Assembly (NCBI GenBank): GCA_003508835.1
Contig: PUFA01000211.1
Location: 186,001 to 250,000, forward strand
Length of the DNA: 64,000 nucleotides
Direction of reading: 5' to 3'
From: Eonycteris spelaea
Lineage: Eukaryota; Chordata; Mammalia; Chiroptera; Pteropodidae
The notes under the pieces are model-generated. The model did no database searches and was not told the DNA's origin. It worked only from the letters and a program-made list of their open reading frames with translations. Position 1 is the stretch's first letter. Each line of letters opens with the position of its first letter. A program made the translations under genes and the position numbers. Positions 32,301 through 42,754 of this stretch are shown here, piece by piece.

Positions 32301-32945
32301 AAGAACAAACTTCCTCACCAGTGAAATGCCTGCAGATGGGAAGAGGGCAGTGTTGGGCCCATAGCAAAAATTTGCTATACACCCTATACTCTTGGCATAG
32401 ACCACGTTTATGATGGTATGAAAGGGAGTCCACACACAAACATGGGTCCTGTGCATCTCGTGGTCTCTCATTAGCAATAATCACATCTTCCCCAGTGCAG
32501 GGGAAAGAGCCAGCCTGGCAGCCGGCCAACACCTGCACCTAGGTTATAGCTTTGAGATAGGGACAATAAACCTCTTCATGGCCTTTTTGCTTCATAAACT
32601 ATAAAAATGCCAGAAAGGAGAAGTTTTCATGCTGGAACAAAGCTTGAAAACAAAATACCCTTCACAGGGGCCTTCAGCTCACGATGCTTAGCGCATGTCC
32701 TGCGGGCAAGGCACAGCATGGTTGGTCCTCTCAAGGCTCTGACAGAGCCCCAGTCTCCTCCTAGTGCTCACTGTCAGCTGTGTTTGCCCCAAGAGGGTCA
32801 GAACCAGCCCTGAGAAGGAAAGCGACAGGAGGAGACCAGGGCAGAAGACCCTGGCTGGCCCTACTCTCACTGGTACCGCTCTGTCCTGTCTCCCTGAGTC
32901 TGGTCCGCCCTCCTCCACCCCATGCTCCCCATCATAGCCTGTGTG
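32301..32945. other. Unannotated intronic sequence
   Basis: Nothing recognised. Confidence 0.35.
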
Positions 32946-32946
32946 G

Positions 32947-33168
32947 TATTTTAAAAATATGAATCTGATAATGTCACATCCCCACTTACAATGCTTAGTT
33001 AGCTTGTCACCACTCTTGGGATGAAGATGAAAGAGTCACCGCAGGCCTGGCCCGGGTCCACTTCATCCTTCTTAACACCCCTCCCTTTGCTCTTGCAGTT
33101 GGGAGTCACACAACCTTCTTGTTCAGTTTCTTTTCAAGGCATGCTCACATGCTCCGCCCCCCTCCTCC
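32947..33168 (+). repeat. L2 internal 3' fragment
   Basis: AATCTGATAATGTCACATCC, CCACTTACAATGCTTAGTTA, GGGATGAAGATGAAAGAGTC and CACCCCTCCCTTTGCTCTTG match the L2 stretch 'atctgatcatgtcactcccctgcttaaaa'. The (AC)n tract ends it. Confidence 0.65.
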
Positions 33169-33169
33169 C

Positions 33170-33170
<1 letters not shown>

Positions 33171-33211
<41 letters not shown>
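33171..33211 (+). repeat. (AC)n microsatellite
   Basis: Twenty uninterrupted AC units at the right edge of the L2 fragment. Confidence 0.95.
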
Positions 33212-33212
<1 letters not shown>

Positions 33213-33698
33213 CACAACCTCTGGGATGCTTCCCATGGAATTAGTCTGAAGGGAAGGCAAGGAGGAGGAAGAAGGCCTGTAGGGGTTGGCCCTCTTGGGG
33301 CTCCCCATTTTGCACCGGTCTGTCCTTCAGATGTATGCCCATCCATGAGGTTGGGGGCAGAGGTGATCTCAGGGAAGGTAAGTCAGGGAGCCTGACTATG
33401 GCTATAAATTGAACCACATTCTCTCATTTCGCCACATCAATAATAAAACTATTTTAATCTTCACCTGTCTAATTCCTGTATCTGTTTCTCAGTTACATCT
33501 GAACTCAGTGAAAAACAGGGATGCTATTTAATGGTCCTCCTCAAAACATTTACAAACTCAATCTGTTACTGTTTTAGGATAACCACATGTAAGTTAAAAA
33601 GCAAAGTAACAAAGATCCACAGTGTTTGCCCATAGGCGAATCTGTATTTGCTAAAGGGGTGAAAGAAAAGTACTGGCAGACAATAGTTGACTTATTTG
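33212..33698. other. Unannotated intronic sequence
   Basis: Mostly unrecognised. 33450-33540 may continue an L2 3' pattern, too weak to call. Confidence 0.35.
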
Positions 33699-33699
33699 G

Positions 33700-33875
33700 G
33701 GTTACTGTTCCAGGCTCTGTCAATTACTAGCTGTGTGCCTTGGAACTGGTTACTTAACCTCTCTAAGACTCAGTCGTGTTATTAAGACAAAATGGTATGT
33801 TGAATGCAAAGCACATGGCAACTTGTCTGGCACACTATAATAATCTAGGATAGTTCTGTCTGTTTTCAGCTTTAG
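33700..33875 (+). repeat. MIR element
   Basis: CAATTACTAGCTGTGTGCCT, TGGAACTGGTTACTTAACCT, CTCTAAGACTCAGTCGTGTT and CAACTTGTCTGGCACACTAT match MIR well. Confidence 0.88.
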
Positions 33876-34250
33876 TCTACTCCTGATTCTTGCCTGTGCC
33901 CATGATGGTTGGCACTGGACCCCTGCCTGGCTCTCACCTTTCTTGGTGAGGAAAAGGCTCAAGATTTTAGGCACATTAGCTAGGAGGACCGTGACTCCTA
34001 AGCTCTCAAGATTACTCTCTCTTTACATTTTCTGCATTTAAGCTGGCAGTGTCTTTTGTACTAAACATACCATCCTTTCACTAGAAATAAGTCCCTAAGA
34101 CACACATTTCTTCCTTTGGCTCAAGATGAGAGGTGTCAACTATGAAAAAAGAGGCTCCAGAATGCCAACAGTTAGGGTTTGAGGGGGAAAAGGCCAAAGC
34201 TCTGGGAGGCACAGATTTCTGCTACCACACTAGGAATGAGGACAAGAAGA
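33876..34250. other. Unannotated intronic sequence
   Basis: Nothing recognised. Confidence 0.35.
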
Positions 34251-34256
34251 CAGGAT

Positions 34257-34332
34257 GGGTGGGGGGAAAGAGGGGTGAGGGAGGGGTTGTAATGGGAGTT
34301 TTCTTGGGGTGGGGATGGAGCTGGCTTGGGGG
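34257..34332 (+). other. G-rich tract with quadruplex potential
   Basis: The plus strand has runs of 3, 6, 4, 3 and 4 G within the first 31 bases, then further runs of 3, 4, 4 and 5 G by 34332. This satisfies the usual G3+N1-7 pattern at least once. It lies on the non-template side relative to a plus-strand transcript and on the template side of FARS2. Confidence 0.6.
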
Positions 34333-34600
34333 CAGATTTTGAATAAAACTATTTGTTAAAGCCATTTCAGATAAACTCTTGATCTTAAGAAATGGTCCAG
34401 GGTAAAGCACAGAAATATATGGAAAGCAATGAGCTTAGAATTGGAGAAAATGGAAGCTTTAGATAAAGACTAAGAATAAGATAAAGACTATCTCTAAATT
34501 CAATAACTGAAAAAAAAAAAAGAAGTGACATGTTAGGAATCTAAAATGGGATACTAACCCAATATGTTTCAGTAATCAATGAAAAAATATTTTTCAGCAA
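34333..34600. other. Unannotated intronic sequence
   Basis: AT-rich. An A12 run lies at about 34510-34521. Nothing else is recognised. Confidence 0.35.
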
Positions 34601-34604
34601 CAAA

Positions 34605-34725
34605 GTGAAGGCTGATAGGTGACCATAGGTCAACTCTGTCCTGACTCTCAAGATCATGTGCACAGTTTCAGCAAGCGACTTGACTCCTCTGAGCCTCATT
34701 GTCAGGGGACACTGGTAGTTGCCTC
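34605..34725 (+). repeat. MIR core fragment, weak
   Basis: CAGTTTCAGCAAGCGACTTG and ACTCCTCTGAGCCTCATTGT resemble 'gggcaagtcacttaacctctctgagcctcagtttc'. Confidence 0.5.
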
Positions 34726-34754
34726 TCTAACACCCATTCCACCTTCCTTCCTCG

Positions 34755-34888
34755 TGGTCCAGCCTCTAGAATGGTCCCCAATGATCTCTGCTGCCATATG
34801 CATGCACTATGTAATTCTGTCACATACCAGGGTCGGCCTGTGTGACCAACAGATTATGGCAGATATGACAGTGTGTCACTTACTTTCA
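34755..34888 (+). mobile_element. Possible MaLR/ERVL-type LTR fragment
   Basis: GGTCCCCAATGATCTCTGCT, GGGTCGGCCTGTGTGACCAA, CAGATTATGGCAGATATGAC and AGTGTGTCACTTACTTTC resemble old mammalian LTRs ('ggcctgtgtgaccaatagaatatggcagaagtgatg'). It is a short LTR-only remnant with no viral gene. The family is from memory and uncertain. Confidence 0.45.
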
Positions 34889-34899
34889 TACTCCACATC

Positions 34900-35510
34900 T
34901 AACCCATAAACAAATCCTACAGTCTCTGGCTTCAAAACATATCCAGAATCTGACCACTTCTCACTCACAACCTGCATCACTACCATCTAAACCACCGCCC
35001 CCTCTTGTCTGAACTACTGCAAAAGTCTTATTGGTCCCCCTGCTTCCATCCTTGCCTCCAATAGCCAAAATAACGCTGTCAAAACACGTCACATCATGTC
35101 ACCTCTGCTTAGAATCTTCTAAAATCTGCCCACATTATTCAGAGTAAAAGCCAACATCCTTTCAATGACCTACAAGACCCCGTGTGACCCAGCTCCGACC
35201 TGTTATTTCTGATTTTATCTCTTGTAACTCCCATTACTCATGCTGCTCTAACTACTGTAGCCTCTCTCGGGTGGTGTACACTGCACACCTATTTCTCAAA
35301 TGTGGGACATTCTCCTGCTTTAGAATTTATCTCACTCCCCTGCTTTTTGTCCACAATACTTATCACAATCTAGAAATATTACATACGATATTCATTTTAT
35401 TATCTGTCTCTACCCACTAGAATATAAACTGTATGTGGACATTACTTTTCCTTTAATATTGTTCATTGCTGTAGGCTCTGAGTCTGGCACATAGCAAGGC
35501 ACTAATATAT
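34900..35510 (+). repeat. L2 3' region, long copy
   Basis: CTGAACTACTGCAAAAGTCT, TATTGGTCCCCCTGCTTCCA, CAAAACACGTCACATCATGT, CACCTCTGCTTAGAATCTTC, TTCAATGACCTACAAGACCC, CCCACTAGAATATAAACTGT and CTGAGTCTGGCACATAGCAA follow L2 for about 600 bases up to its 3' end, where a Tigger1 is inserted. Confidence 0.9.
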
Positions 35511-35511
35511 A

Positions 35512-35868
35512 CAGGCCTACCTTGAAGATATTGTGGGACTGGTTCCAGACCACCACAAGAAAGTGAATATCGCAATAAAACGAGTCACTTGAATTTTTTG
35601 TTTCTCAGTGCATATATACGTTACATTTATAATATACTACAGTCTGTTAAGTGCAAAATAGCATTATGACTAAAAAATAATGTAAATGTTAATTAAAATA
35701 CTTTATTGCTAAAAAATGCTGACCATCATCTGAGTCTCTTAGAAAAATGATGCTGATAGACTTGCTTGATGTGGAGTTGTCACAAACCTATGGTTTGTAA
35801 AAAAAAAAAAAAAAATGCAATATCTGCAAAGCACAATAAAGCAAAGTGCTATAAAACAGGCATGCCTG
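35512..35868 (-). mobile_element. Tigger1 internally deleted MITE with TA target duplication
   Basis: Both termini are present, CAGGCCTACCTTGAAGATAT on the left and AACAGGCATGCCTG on the right, flanked by TA on each side (35510-35511, 35869-35870). Inside, reading the minus strand, the Tigger1 5' end (GCAATATCTGCAAAGCACAA as its complement) runs to about 150 bases and then jumps to the 3' end (around ATGACTAAAAAATAATGTAA). The transposase is gone. It sits at the very 3' end of an L2, so it is younger than that L2. Confidence 0.92.
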
Positions 35869-35889
35869 TATTCATGGATATTGATACTG

Positions 35890-35990
35890 ATTACTACTGA
35901 GTGATACATACCGTTTCAGGCACTGAGGGGACAAGGCTGAGTAAGACCTGACCCTGCCCTAAGGAAACTCTCCCCTCCCCACTCTCCAAC
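35890..35990 (-). repeat. L2 fragment (reverse), weak
   Basis: CGTTTCAGGCACTGAGGGGA, CAAGGCTGAGTAAGACCTGA and CCCTGCCCTAAGGAAACTC resemble reverse L2 ('gccaggcactgtgctaggcgctggggatac', 'gacaaggtccctgccctcaagg'). Confidence 0.55.
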
Positions 35991-36310
35991 ACCAGCTATT
36001 TGACGAGCTTCCTCGTGACCATGCCCCAGTCTTACCAGCCAAATCTGGCTGCTGCCTAGAGGCTGGGGCACTATTCACTGAAGCCCCAGGCCTGAGTAGG
36101 TACAGTGTGCAAACAACTTTGGTTTGAAAAAACTACGAGGACCCTGCTGCCCTGCTTGGCTGGGAAACTCTCAGTGGCAGGACCTCGATGACAAGGGGCG
36201 TAAGAAGGCCACTGCCTGGATTGTACTCGATGTGCAAGGCAATATACAGCAAGCAGACGAGAACCTGCCACTGTCAAGTGCATAAACTGTATACCACTGG
36301 TAAGGAGGAC
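35991..36310. other. Unannotated intronic sequence
   Basis: Nothing recognised. The 145-codon minus frame at 36071-36508 reads through the neighbouring microsatellite and is not a gene. Confidence 0.4.
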
Positions 36311-36313
36311 GTG

Positions 36314-36362
<49 letters not shown>
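36311..36362 (+). repeat. (GT)n microsatellite
   Basis: About 26 GT units with one GC interruption at 36319-36320. Confidence 0.95.
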
Positions 36363-36364
<2 letters not shown>

Positions 36365-37510
36365 TCTTCCATACACCATCTCAGGACCACGGTCTTTGTT
36401 CGCAGGGCAGGCTCTGACTTCTAGAAGAAAGCCTGCCAGGCTTTGGGCTGGTCTCTGCAGTGTAAAAAGATAATTACCTGCTGGCTGCCTGGGAATGTAA
36501 GGTATCAAAATAGATAACTTTAGTAATTAAAATAAGAAAGGAGTCATCAAGGCTGGAAGATATTTTTTGTCTTTTCAATCGAAGACTCTAAGGGTTAAAA
36601 TATGAACTGGAGAGGAACGTCCTGATTAATCTGTCTCATAATTAGAGGGCATGCCAGCTGGAGGCTTGTCTCTACACCACAGGCTTTTGGGGTTCCTTTC
36701 AATGGAGAGCTTTTCCCAGTGTTCTCCTCTGACTCTGTACCGTACAGGGTCAGAGGGCTCACTTTGGTATAAAGGGTAGCTGTAAAGGCCCATTGATTTA
36801 TTTATTCTCTTATTTGCAGCAATGGACATTCTGTGCTTTCTTCAAACAGACCTTTTTATTCTACTGTCTTTGAGAAGAAGTACTAAAGTGTCAATTACAA
36901 GAGATATACACAAACAGAAATTGGAATTTATCTATGTGGGATATCCGCTGAAAAATAAAAAGACCCTTAAACTACAGGCACACACGATGAAGTAGGTCTG
37001 GTTAAGAACACCCTGCACAAATGTGGAGTGAGGCTCGCTCTCAAACGAAAGGCCTGACCCTCATGAACAGAAGGAAAAGGAGCAAAGGGGAGGCTGTGGG
37101 GGCGGGGACAGTTACCTCCTCTTCCCAAGAACCCCGGAAACCACTCCATAACTTTGGATTTCCAGGAAATATCTTTAGAGGCCATTTTTCCTGAGAATTT
37201 GGTACCACAAGAGCCAGAAAGTAGAACAGGGCTAATCATAACTTTATTGCTGCAATAGTCCTACTTCAGAAACTCGGTATATTTTTTAATGACTGCTTTC
37301 TAGGACACCATTTTGTGGATATGTTTGTGGATGTTAATTATGACAAATGTTATAGATTATGGCACGGACACCATTACTTTTCCTAAAGAGTGCAAAGTGC
37401 TACAGATAAAGTTGATGTGACTAGGCTGGGGACAATGACCAAGATGACCATATCTATTCCCTTTGCTATCAACATTTAATTGTCCAACCCAAATAGATCT
37501 TGGCTAGGAT
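36363..37510. other. Unannotated intronic sequence
   Basis: No repeat or exon recognised. 36470-36560 (GATAATTACC, TTAGTAATTAAAAT) is AT-rich and repeat-free. Confidence 0.35.
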
Positions 37511-37515
37511 ATTTT

Positions 37516-37944
37516 CTTTTTTCTTTTTTTCTGCTAAGACAGCAGAAGAGATGCTTATTGTATATGTTATATTCAGCCATAACCGAGAACAGAAGTAGTA
37601 CAAACTGTCACAAGTCCAGGACAAGGGACCAAAAAGGACTGCTTTTATACAAGCAAGGTGGGTCTCTTAAAGTGGTTGTGGTAATCAATGATGATTGATG
37701 TTTTAGATCCATTGAGAAGTTCTAGATAGCGGGCATGCAGTCCAACAATTTGTGCCAGCGTCCCTGGCCTCTGGCTTTCCTTATTTCTGCTCCTGTGGCT
37801 TCCAGGGTGTACAGCTAGTGGTTTACTTGGCCCTCTGCCTCATCTTTGTTGTGTGCTTCAGCCTGCGCATTTGTTTCTTCCTCCTCTTGGCGCTCATGGT
37901 GCGGAGGTTTCTAAGAAAATGGCACTAAGGCTGACAGAACAGAC
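37516..37944 (-). pseudogene. RPL41P: Processed pseudogene of RPL41 (ribosomal protein eL41)
   Basis: RPL41 encodes a 25-residue, very basic protein of the large ribosomal subunit. On the minus strand this copy has the parental 5'UTR pattern (CCTTAGTGCCATTTTCTTAG, then AACCTCCGCACC before ATG), a 24-codon frame at 37897-37823, the parental 3'UTR (CTGCATGCCCGCTATCTAGA, TCTCAATGGATCTAAAACAT, GAGACCCACCTTGCT, GTCCTGGACTTGTGACAGT) and a degraded A-rich tail at 37512-37530. There is no intron. The frame is still open but has lost one codon in the middle (the arginine-rich run became H-T-T) and has several Arg/Trp replacements. The parental AATAAA is AATAAG (37559-37554). AAAGAAAAT repeats at the tail and just past the 5' end (37945-37953) look like the target duplication. 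It lies in sense with FARS2 in its intron. The gene symbol is generic, not an official locus name. Confidence 0.9.
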
Positions 37945-38218
37945 ATTTTCTTTGTGAATGTTAATTATATAGTATATTTATATTTTATACACTTTTCTAT
38001 GGCTATGGCTTAATGGTACTTCCTATGCTAAAATCATAGGACTGTCCTGGAGCTTGGACAGGCATTGCAGAAGTCATTGAGCATTTGCCCTAGGCTCTGG
38101 CCTTTATTCACTTTGATTCAAAGGCAGAAAAATGGTAGGCTTCCTCTCCCTCACCCTCTCTAGCCCCCAAAAAGTGAGTGCCTTCCAGATAAAAAGCTGG
38201 TTAGGATATGGGAATAGA
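37945..38218. other. Unannotated intronic sequence
   Basis: Nothing recognised. Confidence 0.35.
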
Positions 38219-38219
38219 T

Positions 38220-38400
38220 AGAGAGAGCACAGGCTTAGGAATCATAGAGAACTAGGTTTGCATCCCAGTCCTGCTGCTTACCTGTCATGTGACCTGGGGA
38301 AATTACTTAACCTCCCAAAGCCTCTGCTTCCTCTATGAACAGATACTATAATAGCACCAATTTCAGAGAATTGTAATGCGTAATTTACTAACATACTGAT
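38220..38400 (+). repeat. MIR element
   Basis: GAGAGAGCACAGGCTTAGGA, GGTTTGCATCCCAGTCCTGC, CATGTGACCTGGGGAAATTA, CTTAACCTCCCAAAGCCTCT and TAATAGCACCAATTTCAGAG match MIR closely. Confidence 0.9.
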
Positions 38401-38870
38401 TCAGTCAGGATAGTGTTGGCTGCAGGTAACAGAATTCCCAATTTGAATAGGCTCAGAGAATTCAGAAATGTGCTGGATCAAATTGTTTTGTTAAGAGCCA
38501 GGCGGTCGAGAGCGCTGTCCCACAGTGGAGGCTCTGGCTGGGTTTCCTTGCTTCTGTCTTAGCTCTCCTCTCCTACATATGCCAGCTTCATCCCCAGACT
38601 TGGGGCAACAGGTCCAGGCTTCACATCCACACAGGCAAACATCCTCCCTGAGTTTGTTCCTTAAGAATGAAGAAACACTTAGATAACTCACACTGTCCCC
38701 TCACAAATCACTGGTCTCTGTTGGGTTATCACCAATCCCTGTCACGTGGAAAGTATCCCACACTGATTGGCTTAGAACTGGGTGAAGAAATGAAATGGCC
38801 ACCCGTAGTTGAGATTAGTTAGGGATCTCCCTGGAACTAAGGCCAATGCCCAAACTGAAGGGCTGCTCTA
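38401..38870 (+). mobile_element. Possible ancient ERVL-type LTR
   Basis: TCAGTCAGGATAGTGTTGGC, TGCAGGTAACAGAATTCCCA and CAGGCTTCACATCCACACAG, then TGTCACGTGGAAAGTATCCC, resemble a family of old mammalian LTRs beginning 'cagtcaggataggctaggctatgctgcagtaacaa'. No retroviral coding sequence is present. The family assignment is from memory and uncertain. It abuts the MIR. Confidence 0.35.
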
Positions 38871-40590
38871 TAATCTGCAAGGGTGGAAAGATGTTGAGGA
38901 GAAATGGCCACTGAGCGTTAACAAACATAAAATGTTTCCAGCATGTAACTAGTCCTCACTGAATGTTAATTATTGTCCTAGTTGTGTAAATAACAGGCAT
39001 TTATTAAATTCCTGTTGGTAGGCACATTTCTTTTTTTACTTCCTCAACGGAGACGGAAACCGTAATGTTAAGCTCAGCACATGTTCAATGAATGTGCTTT
39101 CTCCTCTTCCATTCATCCACTTTCCCAACTCCTCCAGACAATTGTACCTACCATTTCCTTTGGTAGATGGTACAATTCATAAGGGAGGGCAACCATCTCC
39201 CTTATGAAGCTACCTTGACAAGGAAATAATTTCAGTGCCAGTGTGAACCTGCAACAGCAGCATTAGAAACATGGTTTTGTTTTAAGCCAGGCTTGTTACT
39301 GATCAAATGCTACCATAAAACTTTCATAAGGTTATTACGGAGCATGGCTTTTACCTGCTAATATTCAAGTTGTTTTGTACAGCTGCAAAGAGACAACAAA
39401 ACTAGAAGCATTGATTAAGTGCTTCTGTAGATCAATACAAACACTGCAGCCTTTCAGCTGCTGTAAGAAAGGTAACGTATGGTCTTGGCCTCATCTGTTG
39501 CCCTCCAGAGCTCGTGCTCAGTGTCCCCGCATCAGGGATTGTTGCTGTGGATTTGTCTTAGGGCTGTGGGTGGACAAAAGAAGGTCTCCATGGTTTCCAA
39601 TGTGACAGGTCAGTTTGAAAGATGAAAGTCACCAATATAAAGTTGTCTCATCAAAGAAATTTTAGGATGAGAAAAGTAAAAGTTTCCAAAGGAATGTAAG
39701 TCACCATTATTGGAATCCCTAAAGGATTTTCCTCAAGGTTCTCAAGAGGGCTAGATTACAACTAGGAGAATTCTCAAAGCTCAAATAACTAGGCACAGCC
39801 TAAATCGACAATGTTATTGATCTATTACAGCATATATCCTGCTCTTGTTCCATATTCCTTATATACACTCCCACTGCCACATAAACACATATGTACCTGT
39901 GGACAACTCACTGCTCACCAGGCAAAAACATCACTTCACTCAGGAATACTGTGACCCCACGTCTCAGCAGGGCTGTGGGTTTCTGCTTCTTTCCTTCTAT
40001 ATCCAAGAATTCCTTTTACTTTCCCATTTAAAGAAACTGTTATGAAAGAGGAAGTTACCTGTTTTGAATAATATTACCGGATTCTTTCCCCCTATTTCCA
40101 ATAGCCACAAACATATCTTTTTCTTTGCAGACACTCAAAAAGCATAGGGCAGGTAGGGATGGAAAAGTGGTGATGGGGGTCATGGGAGGGTAAGGAAAAG
40201 CAACCTACCAACCAAAAAGCCAAAAAAGAAAAGACAAGAAAAGAAAAGAAATAAAACAATAAAAAAAACCTCTGCCAGATAAAAAGTAAGAGGACACTGT
40301 ACAGCCCCCAACACCCCAAAATCTTCACCTCTTCCAAAGGCTTTCCAATTTCCACCAACAAAGTTCTCATTGAAATTAATGGTTAGAATAAATGGGAAAA
40401 AGTATATATACTTTGTAAAAAACAACCTACTAGAATTTTTGAGAATTTCCCCCATCTTTATTCCTTAGACTAACTGATTTGGTTCTTTTTAAGAAACTGT
40501 GTTTAGAATCAAAGGAATAAAAAATCTGGAAAGAGTAGCAATGCAGGAAGAAGGGACAAAATAAGTGTTGGGATGATGATTAAAAGCAAA

Positions 40591-40592
<2 letters not shown>
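38871..40592. other. Unannotated intronic sequence, possible conserved core at 39240-39400
   Basis: No repeat recognised. 39240-39400 is repeat-free and compositionally even (GCAACAGCAGCATTAGAAAC, TTACCTGCTAATATTCAAGT, TTTTGTACAGCTGCAAAGAG) and might be a conserved element. The A-rich strip at 40200-40270 is low complexity. Confidence 0.35.

Positions 40593-40634
<42 letters not shown>
40593..40634 (+). repeat. (TG)n microsatellite
   Basis: About 21 uninterrupted TG units, followed directly by a G-rich segment (GGCGGGGGGCGGGGGTGG) to about 40662. Confidence 0.95.
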
Positions 40635-40635
<1 letters not shown>

Positions 40636-40662
40636 CGGGGGGCGGGGGTGGTGGTGGTGATG

Positions 40663-41874
40663 GTTAAAAACCTGTAGCCCAAATTGGAATTGTGGGAAAT
40701 GAGGCACCAGAAAACATCCAGGAACCCCACTGCATGATGAGCATCTTGGTAACAAGTAATAGAAGATTTGGGAGCAAGTAAATCTGGAGTTTCGAGAAGA
40801 CTTTGTGAGAAAACTGGACACCGAGATACTCATTAATCTTGGCACCTGCGAGCACAGCAGTGGGCCAGCGTACAGGGATAGAAGGAAACACAGAAGTTGA
40901 AAATGAGAATATGGTTTTACTAGAATTTGGTCAAACTCTCCCTCTTCAAACTTAAAGTGAACTTTTGTCTTAAGACAGTGAGAAATTAGTCCCCCAATGG
41001 TCTTGGGACAGCTTTTAAAGATGTGCCAGGAGGCTGGTGTGGAGAGGAAGGCAGCCACTTCCTGAGTAGCCTGGAGGCCCTGCTGTGGCCTCCAGGGACA
41101 ACCTGATTGAAAAATGTGACTGTCCAAAGCTAGTCCATTTTATTTTTAGGTATTCCAGCAGGTTGTTGCACATGTTCTGCCTCAGCGAGGGTCCTGGTGA
41201 GGAGAACAGGGCACGAAGATCAGAGTACTGACGTTAATTATCTCAGAGGCACCACCTACAAAAACTGGAGCCAGAGAATAAAATGCAACACAAATCCTGG
41301 AGCACCTGTCTTCAGTAGCACTGTTCCCCTCAGGTTAGAGACTAAGGAGTTGTTTTCCTCCTTTTAATTTCCCAGGTCACTTGTCTATTTGCTTAGTGAG
41401 GATAAAAGAAGTCTCCAAAAGGATTTCTCTGCCCGGGAGAAGATTGGAGATGCTGCTCTTTTTCTTACTGCAGGTAAGCAGTGAGATACTGGAGAATAGC
41501 ATCTGGAAATGTGGGTCCTTTGTGGTGCCATGACAATCCTGTGGGGGACGGCGGGGGTTGTCAATCTCCTCAGTGTGGTTGCTTAAACCAAGCTGAAGGA
41601 TAGAGAATGAAGGATAAAGAAAGATTTTTAAAAAATATTTAATATTTCGTTTCATACTGGAATCACTAATTTTTAAAGGCATATAGATAAACTCACTTGG
41701 TACTTAATTTGGAATAGATACAACCCTTGCACGGGCTTTTGGTTCCACAGACTTAAGAAATCACCATTGCTTATTTACTCCAATGGGAAAAAGCTAACAT
41801 AGACTCAAAGGTCCCAGGTATTTCAAACTACCAAGGCAGGCCCCCAAGTCACAAGCTACCCACACCCCCTCGCC
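40663..41874. other. Unannotated intronic sequence
   Basis: No repeat or exon recognised. The 212-codon minus frame at 40489-41127 owes its length to translating the TG repeat as His-Thr and is not a gene. Confidence 0.4.
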
Positions 41875-41898
41875 AAAAAAAAAAAAAAAAAAAAAAAA
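41875..41898 (+). repeat. (A)24 homopolymer
   Basis: Pure A run with no recognisable retroposon to its left. Confidence 0.9.
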
Positions 41899-42109
41899 TC
41901 TGAGGTCTCAGTTTCTTTATTTTTAAGGAACAACTTAAACTTTAAGATGTACTTTATTAAGTCTTAGATGAAAGGTTTTGAAGGACCCTAGCCCATGACT
42001 TAGGGGGATATCAAGACTTCTAGTGCCACCAGATGATACATGTTCTCTACGAGGTGGCAGATGCTGGCATATGCAGAGGCTGTCTGCTTTTCACTCTGGA
42101 TGAAGAGAA

Positions 42110-42265
42110 TTTGGTGGTTAAGAGCAAGGCCTCTGGGGCATTATTTTTTCTAAGCTTCAAATGCTTCACCTATAAAATGGGGTCTGTTGCAGTGTCTATC
42201 TAATAGAGTTGTTGAGAGGATTATATAGAATAATGTATACAATGGATTTAACAGCACGGCTGAGA
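42110..42265 (+). repeat. MIR element
   Basis: GTGGTTAAGAGCAAGGCCTC, CTTCACCTATAAAATGGGGT, CTAATAGAGTTGTTGAGAGG and ATTATATAGAATAATGTATA match MIR; the centre is deleted. Confidence 0.75.
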
Positions 42266-42754
42266 TATCAGAGGCCCCAAGAACAGAGAGATCCAGGTCT
42301 AGCTCTAAGTCTTTCCTTGCCTGTGCTCTAAAATGTCGTGTGACTATGTGGCAGCATGGGGAGCCTCCTGCCTTGACCCAAGCATGCAGGCAGGGAACTC
42401 AACCCCTGCCCTCCTTGATCCAAAGCCAGGATTATAGCAGGAGACCTAGAAGGGAGATCTTTTATGACTAATATTCTAAAATTTTGCTATGAGATGTGAG
42501 GTGGTCAACATTAGCCCTAGAAACATGTGTCTGTCTTATAGAGCTAGTCCTACTCCTTACACACAGGCTCTCAGGGGCCCTGAGGGCCCAAGTCCACAGT
42601 TCTTCCTCCTATGCAATGTTTAATTTATATGTAAAAAATAACCTACTGCTTTGGTTTTAAGTATTACCTCCTAGGAAGAGATCAGTAAAATAGTAGATCT
42701 GGGTCCCAATTTTGCCAAAGTTGGAAATGTCTGGGTTAGAAGTTAGGATTGTTT
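42266..42754. other. Unannotated intronic sequence
   Basis: Nothing recognised with confidence. Confidence 0.35.

Noticed and set aside
33171..33211. CRISPR-like or tandem-gene repeat arrays
   Set aside because: The only tandem repeats are mono-, di- and short simple repeats of ordinary vertebrate type; there are no spacers.
36071..36508. 145-codon minus frame
   Set aside because: Spans the GT microsatellite as a His-Thr run.
37823..37897. Functional intronless RPL41 gene
   Set aside because: The frame is open, but a codon loss and several replacements of the invariant basic residues, the lost AATAAA and the lack of a promoter argue for a pseudogene.
40489..41127. 212-codon minus-strand frame, the longest in the window
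   Set aside because: Its core is the TG microsatellite read as His-Thr repeats. No domain, splice sites or start context.
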